Source: an uncultured Spirochaetaceae bacterium (GTDB taxonomy: Bacteria; Spirochaetota; Spirochaetia; Treponematales; Treponemataceae). From it: 64,000 bases of DNA. This document shows positions 33,485 through 42,844 of the stretch, piece by piece; position 1 is the stretch's first letter, and each line of letters opens with the position of its first letter. The translations under genes and the position numbers were made by a program. The stretch covers positions 1-64,000 of the forward strand of contig CACXCG010000023.1 of NCBI GenBank assembly GCA_902766125.1. Reading direction: 5' to 3'. Under the pieces are notes generated by a model. The model saw only the letters and a list, made by a program, of their open reading frames with translations. It was not told where the DNA came from and searched no databases.

Positions 33485-34987
33485 ATGAGTGCACGAAAGA
33501 TAATTGTAGTTGGAGCCGGCATTTCTGGTTTAACGGCAGCTGTATATCTGCAGCGTTCTGGATTTGATGTTACCCTTTATGAACAGCATACTATTCCTGG
33601 TGGACTTTCTACCAGCTGGAAGCGCAAGGGATTTTTCTTTGAAGGCGGCATGCACTGGCTTACCGGTTCTTCGGAAAAAATACTGCTGAACCGCGTGTGG
33701 CATGAAGTGGGAGCACTTCAGGAAAACAATCCCATTTACAACCGTGATCCCGTATACACACTCATTGACGGAGATAATCCCCTGCATTTATGGCGTGACA
33801 TAAATAAACTTAAGGCACACTGGCTTGCGTATGCTCCCGAGGATAAAAAAGCAATCAACCGCTTGTGCCGTGATGTAAAAATCATGAAAGCAGTTCATAT
33901 TCCTATCATGGATGTGTTCGGTGTAAAAACAACCCGCCGCTGTAATGAATCACTGCTTAATTTTATTAAAATGGCACCTGCCGGCTTACGTTTTGGCAAA
34001 CTGGTAAATCAAAGCTACGAAGATTATGTTAATCAGTTCAAAAATAAAAATATCCGTCACATGCTGATGAGTCTTATCGGTTACCGCTACAATGCACTGT
34101 CGGTTATTTACACGATTGCGGCTTTTGCAAGCGGAGACTGCGGATTCCCTCAGGGTGGTTCTATCCGTATGGCGCAGAACATTGCCGATACGTTTACTGC
34201 TCTTGGCGGAGAAATCAAATATCACACAAAAGTAGAACGGGTTTCAATAGAAAACGGTAAGGCAAACGGTGTGTATGTTGACGGTCAGCTTGTAAGTGCA
34301 GACGGAGTGTTGGTTGCTTTTGACAGCTGTACTGCAGTGCGTACTATGTTCAATCCGCCGCTTACAGATAAATGGATAGAAAAACTGAACAAGAGTGTCG
34401 TTACCGAACAGAACATGTTCTTTGGACTTGGCGTTAACGCAGATTTGTCAAAGTATCCTCCCTGTCTGGTTTTGCCACTGAAAGAAACGTATGAAGTTGC
34501 CGGTTCTAAGTTTAACGAACTGCGCATCAACAATTATGCGGGTCGTCCCGGTTACTCTCCTGAAGGAACATCAACGGTAACCTGTGTTGCAATGGCAGAC
34601 TGCTATCACTGGTGGAAAGCAAAACAGGAAGACGGAACCTACAAGGCAGAAAAAGAAAAAGCAATGGAAGGTTTTATCAAACTGATTGAACAGTACATGC
34701 CGGAAATAAAAGGAAACGTTGTCTTAACCGATCTTGCAACTCCCTGTACGTATGAACGATACACAGCAAGTTACGAAGGTTCATGGATGACAGTCTGGGG
34801 TCCTGGTCAAGGTTCATTTATTTTCCCGTCAAAATCAACAACAGTAGAAGGATTGTATTTTGCAAGCGAACGCAACCAGATGCCCGGTGGACTTCCCATT
34901 TGTGCATGGGCAGGCCGCAAAGCTGCTCAGACAATCTGCCGTGACAACAAAATGACTTTTGTATGTGATGATGAAAGCAAAAAGTGA
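33485..34987 (+). CDS. CrtI/phytoene-desaturase-like FAD oxidoreductase
   Basis: 500 aa. The N-terminus is a dinucleotide-binding fold (KIIVVGAGISGLTAAVYLQR), followed by EQHTIPGGLSTSW and FEGGMHWL. FPQGGSIRMAQNIADTF and the C-terminal GLYFASERNQMPGGLPICAW complete the pattern of the CrtI/retinol-saturase group. Members desaturate, isomerise or saturate polyenes and other lipids. No carotenoid synthesis genes are nearby, so the substrate is open. Start at 33485 is chosen because the earlier in-frame ATG at 33458 precedes the -10 box. The downstream MATE gene overlaps its end, so the two are probably made together. Confidence 0.82.
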   Translation: MSARKIIVVGAGISGLTAAVYLQRSGFDVTLYEQHTIPGGLSTSWKRKGFFFEGGMHWLTGSSEKILLNRVWHEVGALQENNPIYNRDPVYTLIDGDNPLHLWRDINKLKAHWLAYAPEDKKAINRLCRDVKIMKAVHIPIMDVFGVKTTRRCNESLLNFIKMAPAGLRFGKLVNQSYEDYVNQFKNKNIRHMLMSLIGYRYNALSVIYTIAAFASGDCGFPQGGSIRMAQNIADTFTALGGEIKYHTKVERVSIENGKANGVYVDGQLVSADGVLVAFDSCTAVRTMFNPPLTDKWIEKLNKSVVTEQNMFFGLGVNADLSKYPPCLVLPLKETYEVAGSKFNELRINNYAGRPGYSPEGTSTVTCVAMADCYHWWKAKQEDGTYKAEKEKAMEGFIKLIEQYMPEIKGNVVLTDLATPCTYERYTASYEGSWMTVWGPGQGSFIFPSKSTTVEGLYFASERNQMPGGLPICAWAGRKAAQTICRDNKMTFVCDDESKK

Positions 34988-36734
34988 TGCAAAAATAATA
35001 AGCCGGTTGTTCTTTAGTCTTCTTCCCATACAGATACTGCTTCTTGCAATCGGTGGCATCAATTCTATCATTGACGGTTCCATAGCAAGCCATTCTGTCG
35101 GTTCAGATGCAATGGCTGTTACGGGGCTGTATCTTCCTGTCGTAAAAATAATCGAAACAATCAACGCACTCATGCTGGGCGGCTCGCAAATTCTTTGCGG
35201 TCAGTTTCTGGGTAAGAATCAGATTGAACGGACACGGAATGTGTTTTCGCTGGACATGTGTGTTGTCATTTGTGTGTCGTTCTTTTTAACTGCAGTCAGT
35301 CTGTTGTTTCCCCGTCAGCTTTCTGTTGCGCTTGGTGCAGACAGTTCAACTGTTGAATCGTTACAGCAGTATATTCTTGGAGTGTCGCTTGGCATTCTTC
35401 CGCAGATGATAGGCGCTCAGCTTACAGCCTTCTTACAGCTGGAACAGCAGCAGACCCGAACCTACACAGGCATTGCACTTATGGCAGTTGTGAATGCAGC
35501 ACTTGATTACGTTTTCCTGAATGTGTTTAAGTGGGGACTGTTTGGTTTAGGACTTGCAACAACAATCAGTTATTGGGTGTTCTTTCTTGTGCTTGGTTCT
35601 TATTATTTTACAAAAAAGCCGGTCATAAAATTCAGCGTGCGGGGAATGAAGGGTGCAGATCTGAAATCGATTTTTGTCATCGGCGTTCCGGGTGCAGTGG
35701 GAATGTTCTGTATTGCAATCCGCGGAATTATCCTCAATCAGATTTTAACCCGCTGCTCCGGCAATGACGGTCTTGCGGCTCTTTCTTCGTTGAATGCTTT
35801 TGGATGTCTTTTGTTTTCCGTAACGGCTGGTGTTGCTGCGGCGACCCGACTGTTAGTGAGTGTGTATATTGGAGAAGAGGACAGGGAAAGTCTGCGTCTT
35901 GTTATGAAAACTGCGTTGCAAAAAGGCGTTGCAGTTGTTGCAGGTTTTTCTGTTCTGATTATTGCGCTTGCGGTTCCGGAAACCTGTATCTTTTTTAAGG
36001 ACAGCTCTTCGAATGTGTTTTATCTTACCAAATGGCTGTTCAGAATCTTTCCGTTTTCAATGCCATTGTCAGCCATCTGTGTTATTTTCTTAAATTACTA
36101 TCAGTGTTCTTCGCGGCTTACCATTGTTAACATTCTGTCGGTTACCGATGGTGTGCTGGGAGTTGTGCTTTCCAGTTTAGTTCTTTCTCCTGTGCTGGGT
36201 GCAATGGGTGTGTGGATTGGTCATGCACTTAACGGTGTGTACACGACAATCATTGTTTTTGTGTATGCATGGATAATCAACAAAAGATTTCCGCGTAAAC
36301 TTGATGACTATCTTGCGCTTTCGGAATCGTTTGGTGTTCCTGCAGATAAGCGGCTTGATATAAGCATTCATTCGTATGAAGATGTTATCAATACTTCGGA
36401 ACAGATTATTGAATTCTGTCATGCAGCCGGTGTTGATAAAAAACGTTCTTTCTATGCAGGATTATGTCTTGAAGAAATGGCAAGCAATATTGTGCAGTGC
36501 GGTTTTGTTAACAAAAAGAAATGCAGTGCTGATATTCGCGTTGTGTATAAAGATGACCTGCTGCGGTTGCGCATTAAAGATAACGGTAAGCCGTTTGACC
36601 CGACACAGCGGATGGAATTAATAGACCCTGCAGATGTAACGCACAACATTGGCTTACGGTTAGTGCAGGGCCTTGCAAAGAAAACTGTTTACTCAAGTGT
36701 TCTTGGCTTAAACGTTTTTACGATTGTCCTCTAA
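34968..36734 (+). CDS. MATE transporter fused to a HATPase (RsbW-like) domain
   Basis: 588 aa from ATG at 34968; TTG 34959 and ATG 34971 are also possible and no Shine-Dalgarno site decides. Residues 1-445 form a 12-span MATE exporter (GGINSIIDGSIASHSVGSDA, GVPGAVGMFCIAIRGIILNQ). Residues about 465-588 form a GHKL ATPase domain: N-box LCLEEMASNIVQCGF, D-box IKDNGKPFDP and NIGLRLVQGLAKK. This is the anti-sigma-factor serine-kinase type. MATE proteins export organic cations using Na+ or H+; a cytoplasmic ATP-binding module is not part of the usual family. It overlaps the flavoprotein gene by 20 bases. Confidence 0.87.
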   Translation: MMKAKSDAKIISRLFFSLLPIQILLLAIGGINSIIDGSIASHSVGSDAMAVTGLYLPVVKIIETINALMLGGSQILCGQFLGKNQIERTRNVFSLDMCVVICVSFFLTAVSLLFPRQLSVALGADSSTVESLQQYILGVSLGILPQMIGAQLTAFLQLEQQQTRTYTGIALMAVVNAALDYVFLNVFKWGLFGLGLATTISYWVFFLVLGSYYFTKKPVIKFSVRGMKGADLKSIFVIGVPGAVGMFCIAIRGIILNQILTRCSGNDGLAALSSLNAFGCLLFSVTAGVAAATRLLVSVYIGEEDRESLRLVMKTALQKGVAVVAGFSVLIIALAVPETCIFFKDSSSNVFYLTKWLFRIFPFSMPLSAICVIFLNYYQCSSRLTIVNILSVTDGVLGVVLSSLVLSPVLGAMGVWIGHALNGVYTTIIVFVYAWIINKRFPRKLDDYLALSESFGVPADKRLDISIHSYEDVINTSEQIIEFCHAAGVDKKRSFYAGLCLEEMASNIVQCGFVNKKKCSADIRVVYKDDLLRLRIKDNGKPFDPTQRMELIDPADVTHNIGLRLVQGLAKKTVYSSVLGLNVFTIVL

Positions 36735-37115
36735 AGTTGCTACAGTGGTGCGGGCAAGCATGTCGCCTAAGCGCTTCTTTGCTATAAGATACACAAGTAT
36801 TTCAACAGGTCCCAGAATCCATGTCAGGTTACGGACAATCCGCTGCCACAGAACCGCAGGTGCATTTGTGTCAGCACTTACGATGCGCTGTTTCATAATC
36901 AGTTTACCAATGCTGCCACAGGGCGGTATGTCACGAATCAAAAGATACAGCCATGCAATTCCCGTATACACAAAGGCTCTGAGCATAACCGGATAAGTTA
37001 CATCAGCCGGCTTTGTAATTAAAGGATACATGATAAAAATCATAAACAGGATGGCATTTATTCCCGCAGTAATCAGATAATCGATAATAAATGCCATGAT
37101 TCTTTTTCCGTCCAC
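36708..37115 (-). CDS. RDD family membrane protein
   Basis: 135 aa from a GTG at 37115 with GGAG eight bases upstream. KRIMAFIIDYLI contains the first part of the RDD signature, and GSIGKLIMKQRIVSADTN matches the conserved C-terminal loop; about three membrane segments. Function of the family is mostly unknown. The start shares a base with the pepF stop (TAGTG), so translation is coupled. The 3' end overlaps the convergent MATE gene by 27 bases. Confidence 0.78.
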   Translation of the reverse strand: MDGKRIMAFIIDYLITAGINAILFMIFIMYPLITKPADVTYPVMLRAFVYTGIAWLYLLIRDIPPCGSIGKLIMKQRIVSADTNAPAVLWQRIVRNLTWILGPVEILVYLIAKKRLGDMLARTTVATLEDNRKNV

Positions 37116-38914
37116 TACAGTTTCTCCACATACTGTTTGAATGCTGCAACTTCTTTTGCATACATGTCTATGCCGCTTTTCCAGAATTCTTTTGTAGTAA
37201 TATCGAATCCTGCTTTTTTGCACAAGTCTTCACAGTTGTTTGTAACGGTGTACGAAAGCAGTTCGCGGTATGTGTCAGCAAATGCTTCTCCCTGTTTTCT
37301 GCTCTGCATGTAAAGTCCTGCTGCAAACAGTTGACCAAAGGCATACGGAAAGTTGTAGAAGTCAAGGTCTGTACTGTAGTAGTGCGATTTGACTGCCCAC
37401 ATGTATTCGTGACGTTCATTGCTTAAGCCTGAACCGTAACTCTTTTCCTGTGCGTCTTTCATCAGTTTACAGAAATCATCTGCGGTAAGCTGTGTATTTG
37501 CCCGTTCTTCAAAAACACTGCGTTCAAAATAGAAGCGGCACAAAATATCAACAAGCACCTGAGCGGTATCCTGTAAATCCAGTTCAATAATGCTGATTTT
37601 TTCTTCACCGTCTGAACTGGCAATCATATCCTGCTTGACGATTGTTTCTGCAAACGTACTTGCGGTTTCCGCAAGGGTCATGGGATATTCCAGAGAGAAT
37701 GCGGGTTTACCGGTAAGACAGTTGAAGTGGTATGCGTGACCAAGTTCATGTGCAAGGGTAATGACATCGCTGAATGCACCGGTAAAGTTACTTAAGATGC
37801 GGCTCTGGTGACCTTTAGGAAAGTCTTCATCGTAAGCGCCGCCAACTTTTCCGGGACGAACTTCTGCATCTATCCAGCCTTTTTCAAACGCATTTTTTGC
37901 GAATGCACCCATATCCTTTGAAAATGAAGAATACTCTTTGATGATGTAATCTTGCGCTTCATCAAACGTCCACTGCTTGTCAACTTTACCAACAGGTGCA
38001 AACAGATCGTAGAACGCAAGACCGTGATCAGCAGTTGAAACGGTTGCCTTCTGTTTTTTAAGCAGCTGTGCTTTTGCTTCAAAGTATTCACGCCACATGG
38101 GAAGCGAATCTTCTATTGTTGCAATAAGTGCATCAAGAGACTTTTTGCTCAGACGGCTGCTGAACAATGCGCGGTCAAGTGCAGAATTCCATTTGCGTTT
38201 TTCGTTAAGGGTAATGGTCTGTCCTTTAAGATTGTTCAGGGATGCTGCAATTGAAATACGGTTTTGTGTAAGCAGTTTTATTTCTGACTGCCATGCATTG
38301 CGGCGTACTTCAGGATCTGCACTGTATGCTTCGTTACGGATTTCGTTGAAGGTCTTTCCGTTTTCATCCTGCAGGTTAGAGATAATCTGTTCCTGTAACA
38401 TTCCCCATGCAGAACCGCCCGTCTGGTTTAAATCTGCTGCAAGTTTTTCTTCTGCGGCAGACATGCGGTGATTGGTTTCTTCAATTGTTTCATCAAAGAT
38501 AAATTTAAATTCTTTGTACTGAGGTCTGTATTCATAGAAAGCGTCCAGCTTGTCTTTGTGTTCAGCAAGAAGTCCGCTGAAAATAAGCTGCTGCTGGTTT
38601 GCACGGATGTTCATCTGCTCAATGGCATCAAGGTTGTTCAAATAGTCTGTGTTTGTTGTATCCGTTGAATAGATGATGTATGCGTAACCGATGATTGTTC
38701 CTGCAAGCATTGCAAGATTGTTGTACTGCGTAAGATATGCATCAAGCCATTTGTTAAAACTGTCCTGAGTTTTTGTTTGTGCTTCTGCATCAGCAATCAG
38801 TTTGTCCAATGCATTCATACACTGAGTGTAGTCAGCAAGATCTTTTTTGTATTCTGCTGAGTTGATGTCTGTGTACAAAGAATCCAGATTCCATCGTGGT
38901 GTTTTGTTGCTCAT
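37115..38914 (-). CDS. pepF: Oligoendopeptidase F
   Basis: 599 aa from ATG at 38914 (GGAG six bases upstream). M3 metallopeptidase: the zinc motif HELGHAYH lies in the segment SDVITLAHELGHAYHFN, with the third ligand Glu in SLEYPMTLAETASTFAET. It degrades oligopeptides in the cytoplasm. Length is normal for PepF. The ATG overlaps the stop of the YkgJ-type gene by four bases (ATGA), and its own stop overlaps the RDD start. Confidence 0.95.
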   Translation of the reverse strand: MSNKTPRWNLDSLYTDINSAEYKKDLADYTQCMNALDKLIADAEAQTKTQDSFNKWLDAYLTQYNNLAMLAGTIIGYAYIIYSTDTTNTDYLNNLDAIEQMNIRANQQQLIFSGLLAEHKDKLDAFYEYRPQYKEFKFIFDETIEETNHRMSAAEEKLAADLNQTGGSAWGMLQEQIISNLQDENGKTFNEIRNEAYSADPEVRRNAWQSEIKLLTQNRISIAASLNNLKGQTITLNEKRKWNSALDRALFSSRLSKKSLDALIATIEDSLPMWREYFEAKAQLLKKQKATVSTADHGLAFYDLFAPVGKVDKQWTFDEAQDYIIKEYSSFSKDMGAFAKNAFEKGWIDAEVRPGKVGGAYDEDFPKGHQSRILSNFTGAFSDVITLAHELGHAYHFNCLTGKPAFSLEYPMTLAETASTFAETIVKQDMIASSDGEEKISIIELDLQDTAQVLVDILCRFYFERSVFEERANTQLTADDFCKLMKDAQEKSYGSGLSNERHEYMWAVKSHYYSTDLDFYNFPYAFGQLFAAGLYMQSRKQGEAFADTYRELLSYTVTNNCEDLCKKAGFDITTKEFWKSGIDMYAKEVAAFKQYVEKL

Positions 38915-39372
38915 TGTAATCTCCATCTGCGGCATATTAAGTCGCGGTTTTTATATTGATTAAGTTGTGATTCTATTTCTTCTTTGCTGTGAAGCGTTCC
39001 CTGATTCATTCCCGGACATTCCTGTGCCCGTTTATTCCAGGTGTTTTCATCCTTAAGAATGTGAGTCCAGAAGGGATAGGTTCTGCATTGTACAGGACGT
39101 GCTTCGTAAACAACACAACCGCCTCCCCGCCAAAAGATGCAGTCGTAATTGCTTTTTTCCCTGAGCGAAAGATATTCTTTTCCGTCTTCGCGTTCAACCC
39201 AGCGGCAGTAGGTCATGGTAAATTCTTCAACAGAAAGTTTTGTTTCTTCTGCCAGCAGTTTTAATTCCGGTTCTGAAAGCAATACAATTCCCGGTTCATC
39301 CTTACAGCAGTGAGAACAGCGTGCACACGAAAAACACAAACCGTCTTTATAAAATGCTTCTTCGTTATTCAT
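38911..39372 (-). CDS. YkgJ-family cysteine cluster protein
   Basis: 153 aa. Cysteines lie in CFSCARCSHCCKDEPG, YDCIFWRGGGCVVYEARPVQCRTYPFW and ECPG, the order of the zinc or Fe-S binding YkgJ family. Function is unknown for the family. It overlaps the upstream 337-aa gene by eight bases and pepF by four, in a chain of coupled genes. Confidence 0.85.
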   Translation of the reverse strand: MNNEEAFYKDGLCFSCARCSHCCKDEPGIVLLSEPELKLLAEETKLSVEEFTMTYCRWVEREDGKEYLSLREKSNYDCIFWRGGGCVVYEARPVQCRTYPFWTHILKDENTWNKRAQECPGMNQGTLHSKEEIESQLNQYKNRDLICRRWRLQ

Positions 39373-40378
39373 GCACTTCTTCCTGCTGTATTGCTTCTAG
39401 TCTGCTATTATACAATCTGGTTTCGCTTCGTAAGTAGTCAAGCAGCGGAACGGCTTTCTGAGTAAGCTGTGCATCATCAAATTCAACATGCTTATAAATT
39501 GGCTGAAGAATAATTTTTATAAAATCCTGAGCACGCTTGATGATTTCTTCTGCGTCTGCATCCTGTTCATGACCGCTCATAAAAGAATCTTCAAAGTTTG
39601 CCTTGTATTCATTTTGTTTTGAAGCAAGCTGTTGTGCTGATTCTTCATCTTTTTCTACGGTGATGTGGCGGGTGTCTCCGTTTTTATCCAGTTTTACATG
39701 ACGGAATTCGCTGAAGAATTCTTTGTATTCAAACTGCGGAGTAGTGGTGTACTCGGGTGTGATTCCGGAAACAACAACGGTGTCATCGTTTATCTTTGCA
39801 ATTTTGATATTCTGTAAATCAACGCCGCGCTGATAACTGATAAGACAGTCCATTATGGAAAGGACTTCATCGTAGTTTTTAGATTCCTGACCAATCAGTT
39901 TTTTGAAAGAATTAGTGTAGTCTGCTTCGTTAAATTTTTCACGCTGCTTTATGGTGCTTACCTGCTGATAGTCACGGAAACAGATTTTAAATACATCCTT
40001 GTAGGTTTCCATGTTAAAGGTAAGGTTCTGCAACAGTTTTAGTTTGTGTTCAAAGGCTTCCTGTTTTGTTGCAAACTGTTCAGCTTCTGCTTTAAGCGTT
40101 TCAATCTGTTCTTTCTGCTGCAGAATCTGAAGGTCTTTTTCAGTTTGTATATCATCATGCACCGATTTAAAAAACGGAATAAGATACAGCGTTACGGGAA
40201 TCATCAGGAATGCACTGACTACAGACGACATCACAATACCTAACACCGGAATGGATCTGGAAAACAAAAAAATACACAGTGCAATCACAAATGCAATGCA
40301 TGCTAAAAAAAAAGTGCTCAGCAATACATTCAAAACAAGCGGTCTTTTTTTTGCAGTCTTTTTTCTCTTAAACCACAT
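39365..40378 (-). CDS. Two-span membrane protein with coiled coil, unknown function
   Basis: 337 aa. A basic N-terminus (MWFKRKKTAKKRP) is followed by two hydrophobic helices (residues about 15-40 and 48-70), then a coiled coil (EKDLQILQQKEQIETLKAEA) and a cytoplasmic domain rich in charged residues (TPQFEYKEFFSEFRHVKLD). I recognise no family. It leads the operon YkgJ-pepF-RDD from a leaderless-type promoter shared back to back with nnr. Confidence 0.75.
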   Translation of the reverse strand: MWFKRKKTAKKRPLVLNVLLSTFFLACIAFVIALCIFLFSRSIPVLGIVMSSVVSAFLMIPVTLYLIPFFKSVHDDIQTEKDLQILQQKEQIETLKAEAEQFATKQEAFEHKLKLLQNLTFNMETYKDVFKICFRDYQQVSTIKQREKFNEADYTNSFKKLIGQESKNYDEVLSIMDCLISYQRGVDLQNIKIAKINDDTVVVSGITPEYTTTPQFEYKEFFSEFRHVKLDKNGDTRHITVEKDEESAQQLASKQNEYKANFEDSFMSGHEQDADAEEIIKRAQDFIKIILQPIYKHVEFDDAQLTQKAVPLLDYLRSETRLYNSRLEAIQQEEVHE

Positions 40379-40384
40379 ACTGCT

Positions 40385-40420
40385 ACTATACTTGAATTTT
40401 AGCTAAAAGACAATTATCAT
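40385..40420. promoter_or_regulatory. Interlocked divergent leaderless-type promoters
   Basis: Minus strand: TTGTCT (complement of 40408-40413), 17 bases, TATAGT (complement of 40385-40390), 6 bases, ATG at 40378. Plus strand: TTGAAT (40392-40397), 17 bases, TATCAT (40415-40420), 8 bases, ATG at 40429. Each promoter's boxes lie inside the other's footprint. Confidence 0.68.
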
Positions 40421-40428
40421 TTTATGCA

Positions 40429-41943
40429 ATGCAGAACATTTATAACGATGTCAGAGAGCTTGATGCAAAGTGTCGCGAAGCATACGGCCTGACCGAAGAC
40501 ATAATGATGGAAAACGCTGCCGGTGCACTGGAAAAAGTGGTTCGCAATCAGTTGAACCGTAAAAAAGATGCAGCTGTCTATATTCTTACGGGTAGCGGAA
40601 ACAACGGTGCTGACGGATACGCCCTCTTACGCCGCCTGACAGGAACCTGCTCTGTCTGTGCGGTTGCAGTCTCTGAACCTAAAAGCGAACTGTGTATTGA
40701 GCAGAAAAGACGTGCTGTTTTATGTGGTGCACAGATTCATGATGCTTCATTTTTTCAGTCTGTTCAAAATCTAAACGGCATAATCGTAGACTGTATTTTT
40801 GGCTGCGGATTTCACGGAGCGCTTAGCAATGAACTTGCATCGTATGTTTTAAAAGCAAACGAAAGTAACGCATACCGTATTGCCTGCGATGTTCCCACAG
40901 GTATTGCACAGGACGGAACGGTTAACGGTGCTGTTTTTTGTGCAGATGAAACGGTGTGTATGGGAGCTTTAAAACTGAGCCTTGTAAGCGATGCCGCAAA
41001 AGATTTTACGGGACACATCAGTGTACAGGACTTAGGTGTTGACCGCACATTGTTTGAAAACACAGGCATTACACCTGAAGCAGTTTTGCTGGAAGAAAGC
41101 GACCTAAACTTACCGCTCAGAAAAAAGAACAATGTGCATAAAGGAACTTTTGGTCATGTTGCATGCGTTGCAGGTTCTAAACCCGGGGCAGCAGTTATTG
41201 CTTCGTGTGCAGCGCTTAGATTTGGTGCAGGACTGGTAACGGTTACCGGTAACGTACAGAACGGACAGCACATTACCCTTGATTCAGACGGCTTTAATCC
41301 TCCGCAGGATGTACTGGTTCCGTATGATATCATGTGTTCAGAAACGTTTGCAGAAAATACGACAGCAGTTGCACTGGGCATGGGCTTAGGCCACGAACAG
41401 AAGACCGTAGAAACATATTTCCGTTATCTTGATGAACATAACTCTGTTACATGCGTGCTTGATGCAGATATCTGTTATGAAAAACAAACAGCTGATTTTT
41501 TAAAGCGTGCTTCTGAATCAGACAGGCAGGTGGTTCTTACTCCTCATCCAAAAGAATTTGCAACATTGCTTAACGTGTGCGGCTTAGGAGAATACACAAC
41601 TGCTCAAGTGGTGCAGAACCGTCTTAAACTGGTGCGTGAGTTTTGTAATGCGTTCAACAATGTAGTGCTGGTGCTTAAGGGTGCAAATGTTACTATTGCG
41701 TGTAAGCAAAAAAATGCTGACGGTAAGATTTTTATAAATCCGTTGGGAAGTCCCGCATTAAGTAAAGGCGGAAGTGGAGATGTACTTGCAGGAATGACAG
41801 CCGCTCTACTGGCTCAGGGGAAGGATGCACTGTCTGCTGCAATACAGGCATCGTTAGCTCATGCAATTGCATCCCGGTCGTGCGGTGCAAATTTTTCACT
41901 TACGCCGTTTTCGCTTATTACTTCGGTCGCTTCGCTGATGTAA
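40429..41943 (+). CDS. nnr: Bifunctional NAD(P)H-hydrate epimerase / dehydratase
   Basis: 504 aa. Residues 1-215 are the NnrE epimerase (NAAGALEKVV, GSGNNGADGYALLRRL, DVPTGIAQDG). Residues 225-504 are the NnrD dehydratase of the ribokinase fold (KGTFGHVACVAGSKPGAAV, LTPHPKEFATLL, SKGGSGDVLAGMTAALL). The enzyme repairs hydrated NAD(P)H made by heat or GAPDH side reactions. The fused form is common in bacteria. It converges on the RluA gene, overlapping it by 26 bases. Confidence 0.95.
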   Translation: MQNIYNDVRELDAKCREAYGLTEDIMMENAAGALEKVVRNQLNRKKDAAVYILTGSGNNGADGYALLRRLTGTCSVCAVAVSEPKSELCIEQKRRAVLCGAQIHDASFFQSVQNLNGIIVDCIFGCGFHGALSNELASYVLKANESNAYRIACDVPTGIAQDGTVNGAVFCADETVCMGALKLSLVSDAAKDFTGHISVQDLGVDRTLFENTGITPEAVLLEESDLNLPLRKKNNVHKGTFGHVACVAGSKPGAAVIASCAALRFGAGLVTVTGNVQNGQHITLDSDGFNPPQDVLVPYDIMCSETFAENTTAVALGMGLGHEQKTVETYFRYLDEHNSVTCVLDADICYEKQTADFLKRASESDRQVVLTPHPKEFATLLNVCGLGEYTTAQVVQNRLKLVREFCNAFNNVVLVLKGANVTIACKQKNADGKIFINPLGSPALSKGGSGDVLAGMTAALLAQGKDALSAAIQASLAHAIASRSCGANFSLTPFSLITSVASLM

Positions 41944-42844
41944 GTTTTCCCTGCGAAATAAAATCCATGTGAGACTTCTGCTTATGCGAAAGCTGAACAG
42001 GCCTGTTGTCTGTGTGTGACAGCTGCGGTTTGTTGTAAGGACTGTTTTTGTCGCGCCAGACAGGAAGCGCAGGATGCATGTCGCCTTTTGTTACGTATTC
42101 CAGCCATTCTTCGGGTTCTGCAACTTCAAAGCGCAAAACCTTACCTGTTACCGGATGTTTAAACGCAAGTGTACGTGCATGCAGTGCCAGGCGATGAAAC
42201 GGATCTGTGTGTGCGCGGTAATTTTCATCTCCTGCAAGCGGGTAGCCTTTTGACGCAAGATGTGCGCGTATCTGATTTTTCTTTCCGGTATCAAGCTGTA
42301 ATTCAAACAGGGTGTGTGTAGGACCTTTTGCAATCATTTTGTAATGCGTGCATGCATGTACCGTTTTTGCGTCATCATCTTTTTTGTTGGGAACATACCC
42401 TACGTGGTAAGCATTTTGTGCAAGCGGGTCATCAATGGTTCCAGAATTAGCAAGCTGCTTTTTTTTGTCACGGGGATTTTCTGCAACTGCATGATAGATT
42501 CGCTCTGTTACGGAATTGTGCCAGGTTGCTATCAGCTTTTTCTGTGCCTGTTCGTTAAGCGCAAACATCATGACTCCGCTGGTGTCACGGTCAAGCCGGT
42601 GTACTACAAACGGACGGTGTGACTGCGACCAGGTTCCGCATGAACGCATTATTTTTTCAAGAAGATCTACTGCAGTACGCTGTTTGCTTCCGGGGTAGGG
42701 AACAGAAAGAAGTCCTGTCGGTTTAAGAATGACCACCACATCCTCATCCTCATACAGAATGTCGATTTTTTCCCTGCCGTAATCAGCTTTGTGTTCGCGC
42801 TTATACTGAGTGCTTGCCTTTACGCGATGAATTGTTTCTTTCAT
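41918..42844 (-). CDS. RluA-family pseudouridine synthase
   Basis: 308 aa. HRLDRDTSGVMMF contains the catalytic Asp; IDILYEDEDVVVILKPTGLL and the KKNQIRAHLASKGYPLAGD segment are family marks. It isomerises uridine in rRNA or tRNA; the target position cannot be assigned. No S4 domain is evident at the N-terminus. A basic, His-rich tail of about 55 residues follows the catalytic domain. The ATG overlaps the stop of the upstream membrane gene (ATGA). Confidence 0.9.
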   Translation of the reverse strand: MKETIHRVKASTQYKREHKADYGREKIDILYEDEDVVVILKPTGLLSVPYPGSKQRTAVDLLEKIMRSCGTWSQSHRPFVVHRLDRDTSGVMMFALNEQAQKKLIATWHNSVTERIYHAVAENPRDKKKQLANSGTIDDPLAQNAYHVGYVPNKKDDDAKTVHACTHYKMIAKGPTHTLFELQLDTGKKNQIRAHLASKGYPLAGDENYRAHTDPFHRLALHARTLAFKHPVTGKVLRFEVAEPEEWLEYVTKGDMHPALPVWRDKNSPYNKPQLSHTDNRPVQLSHKQKSHMDFISQGKLTSAKRPK

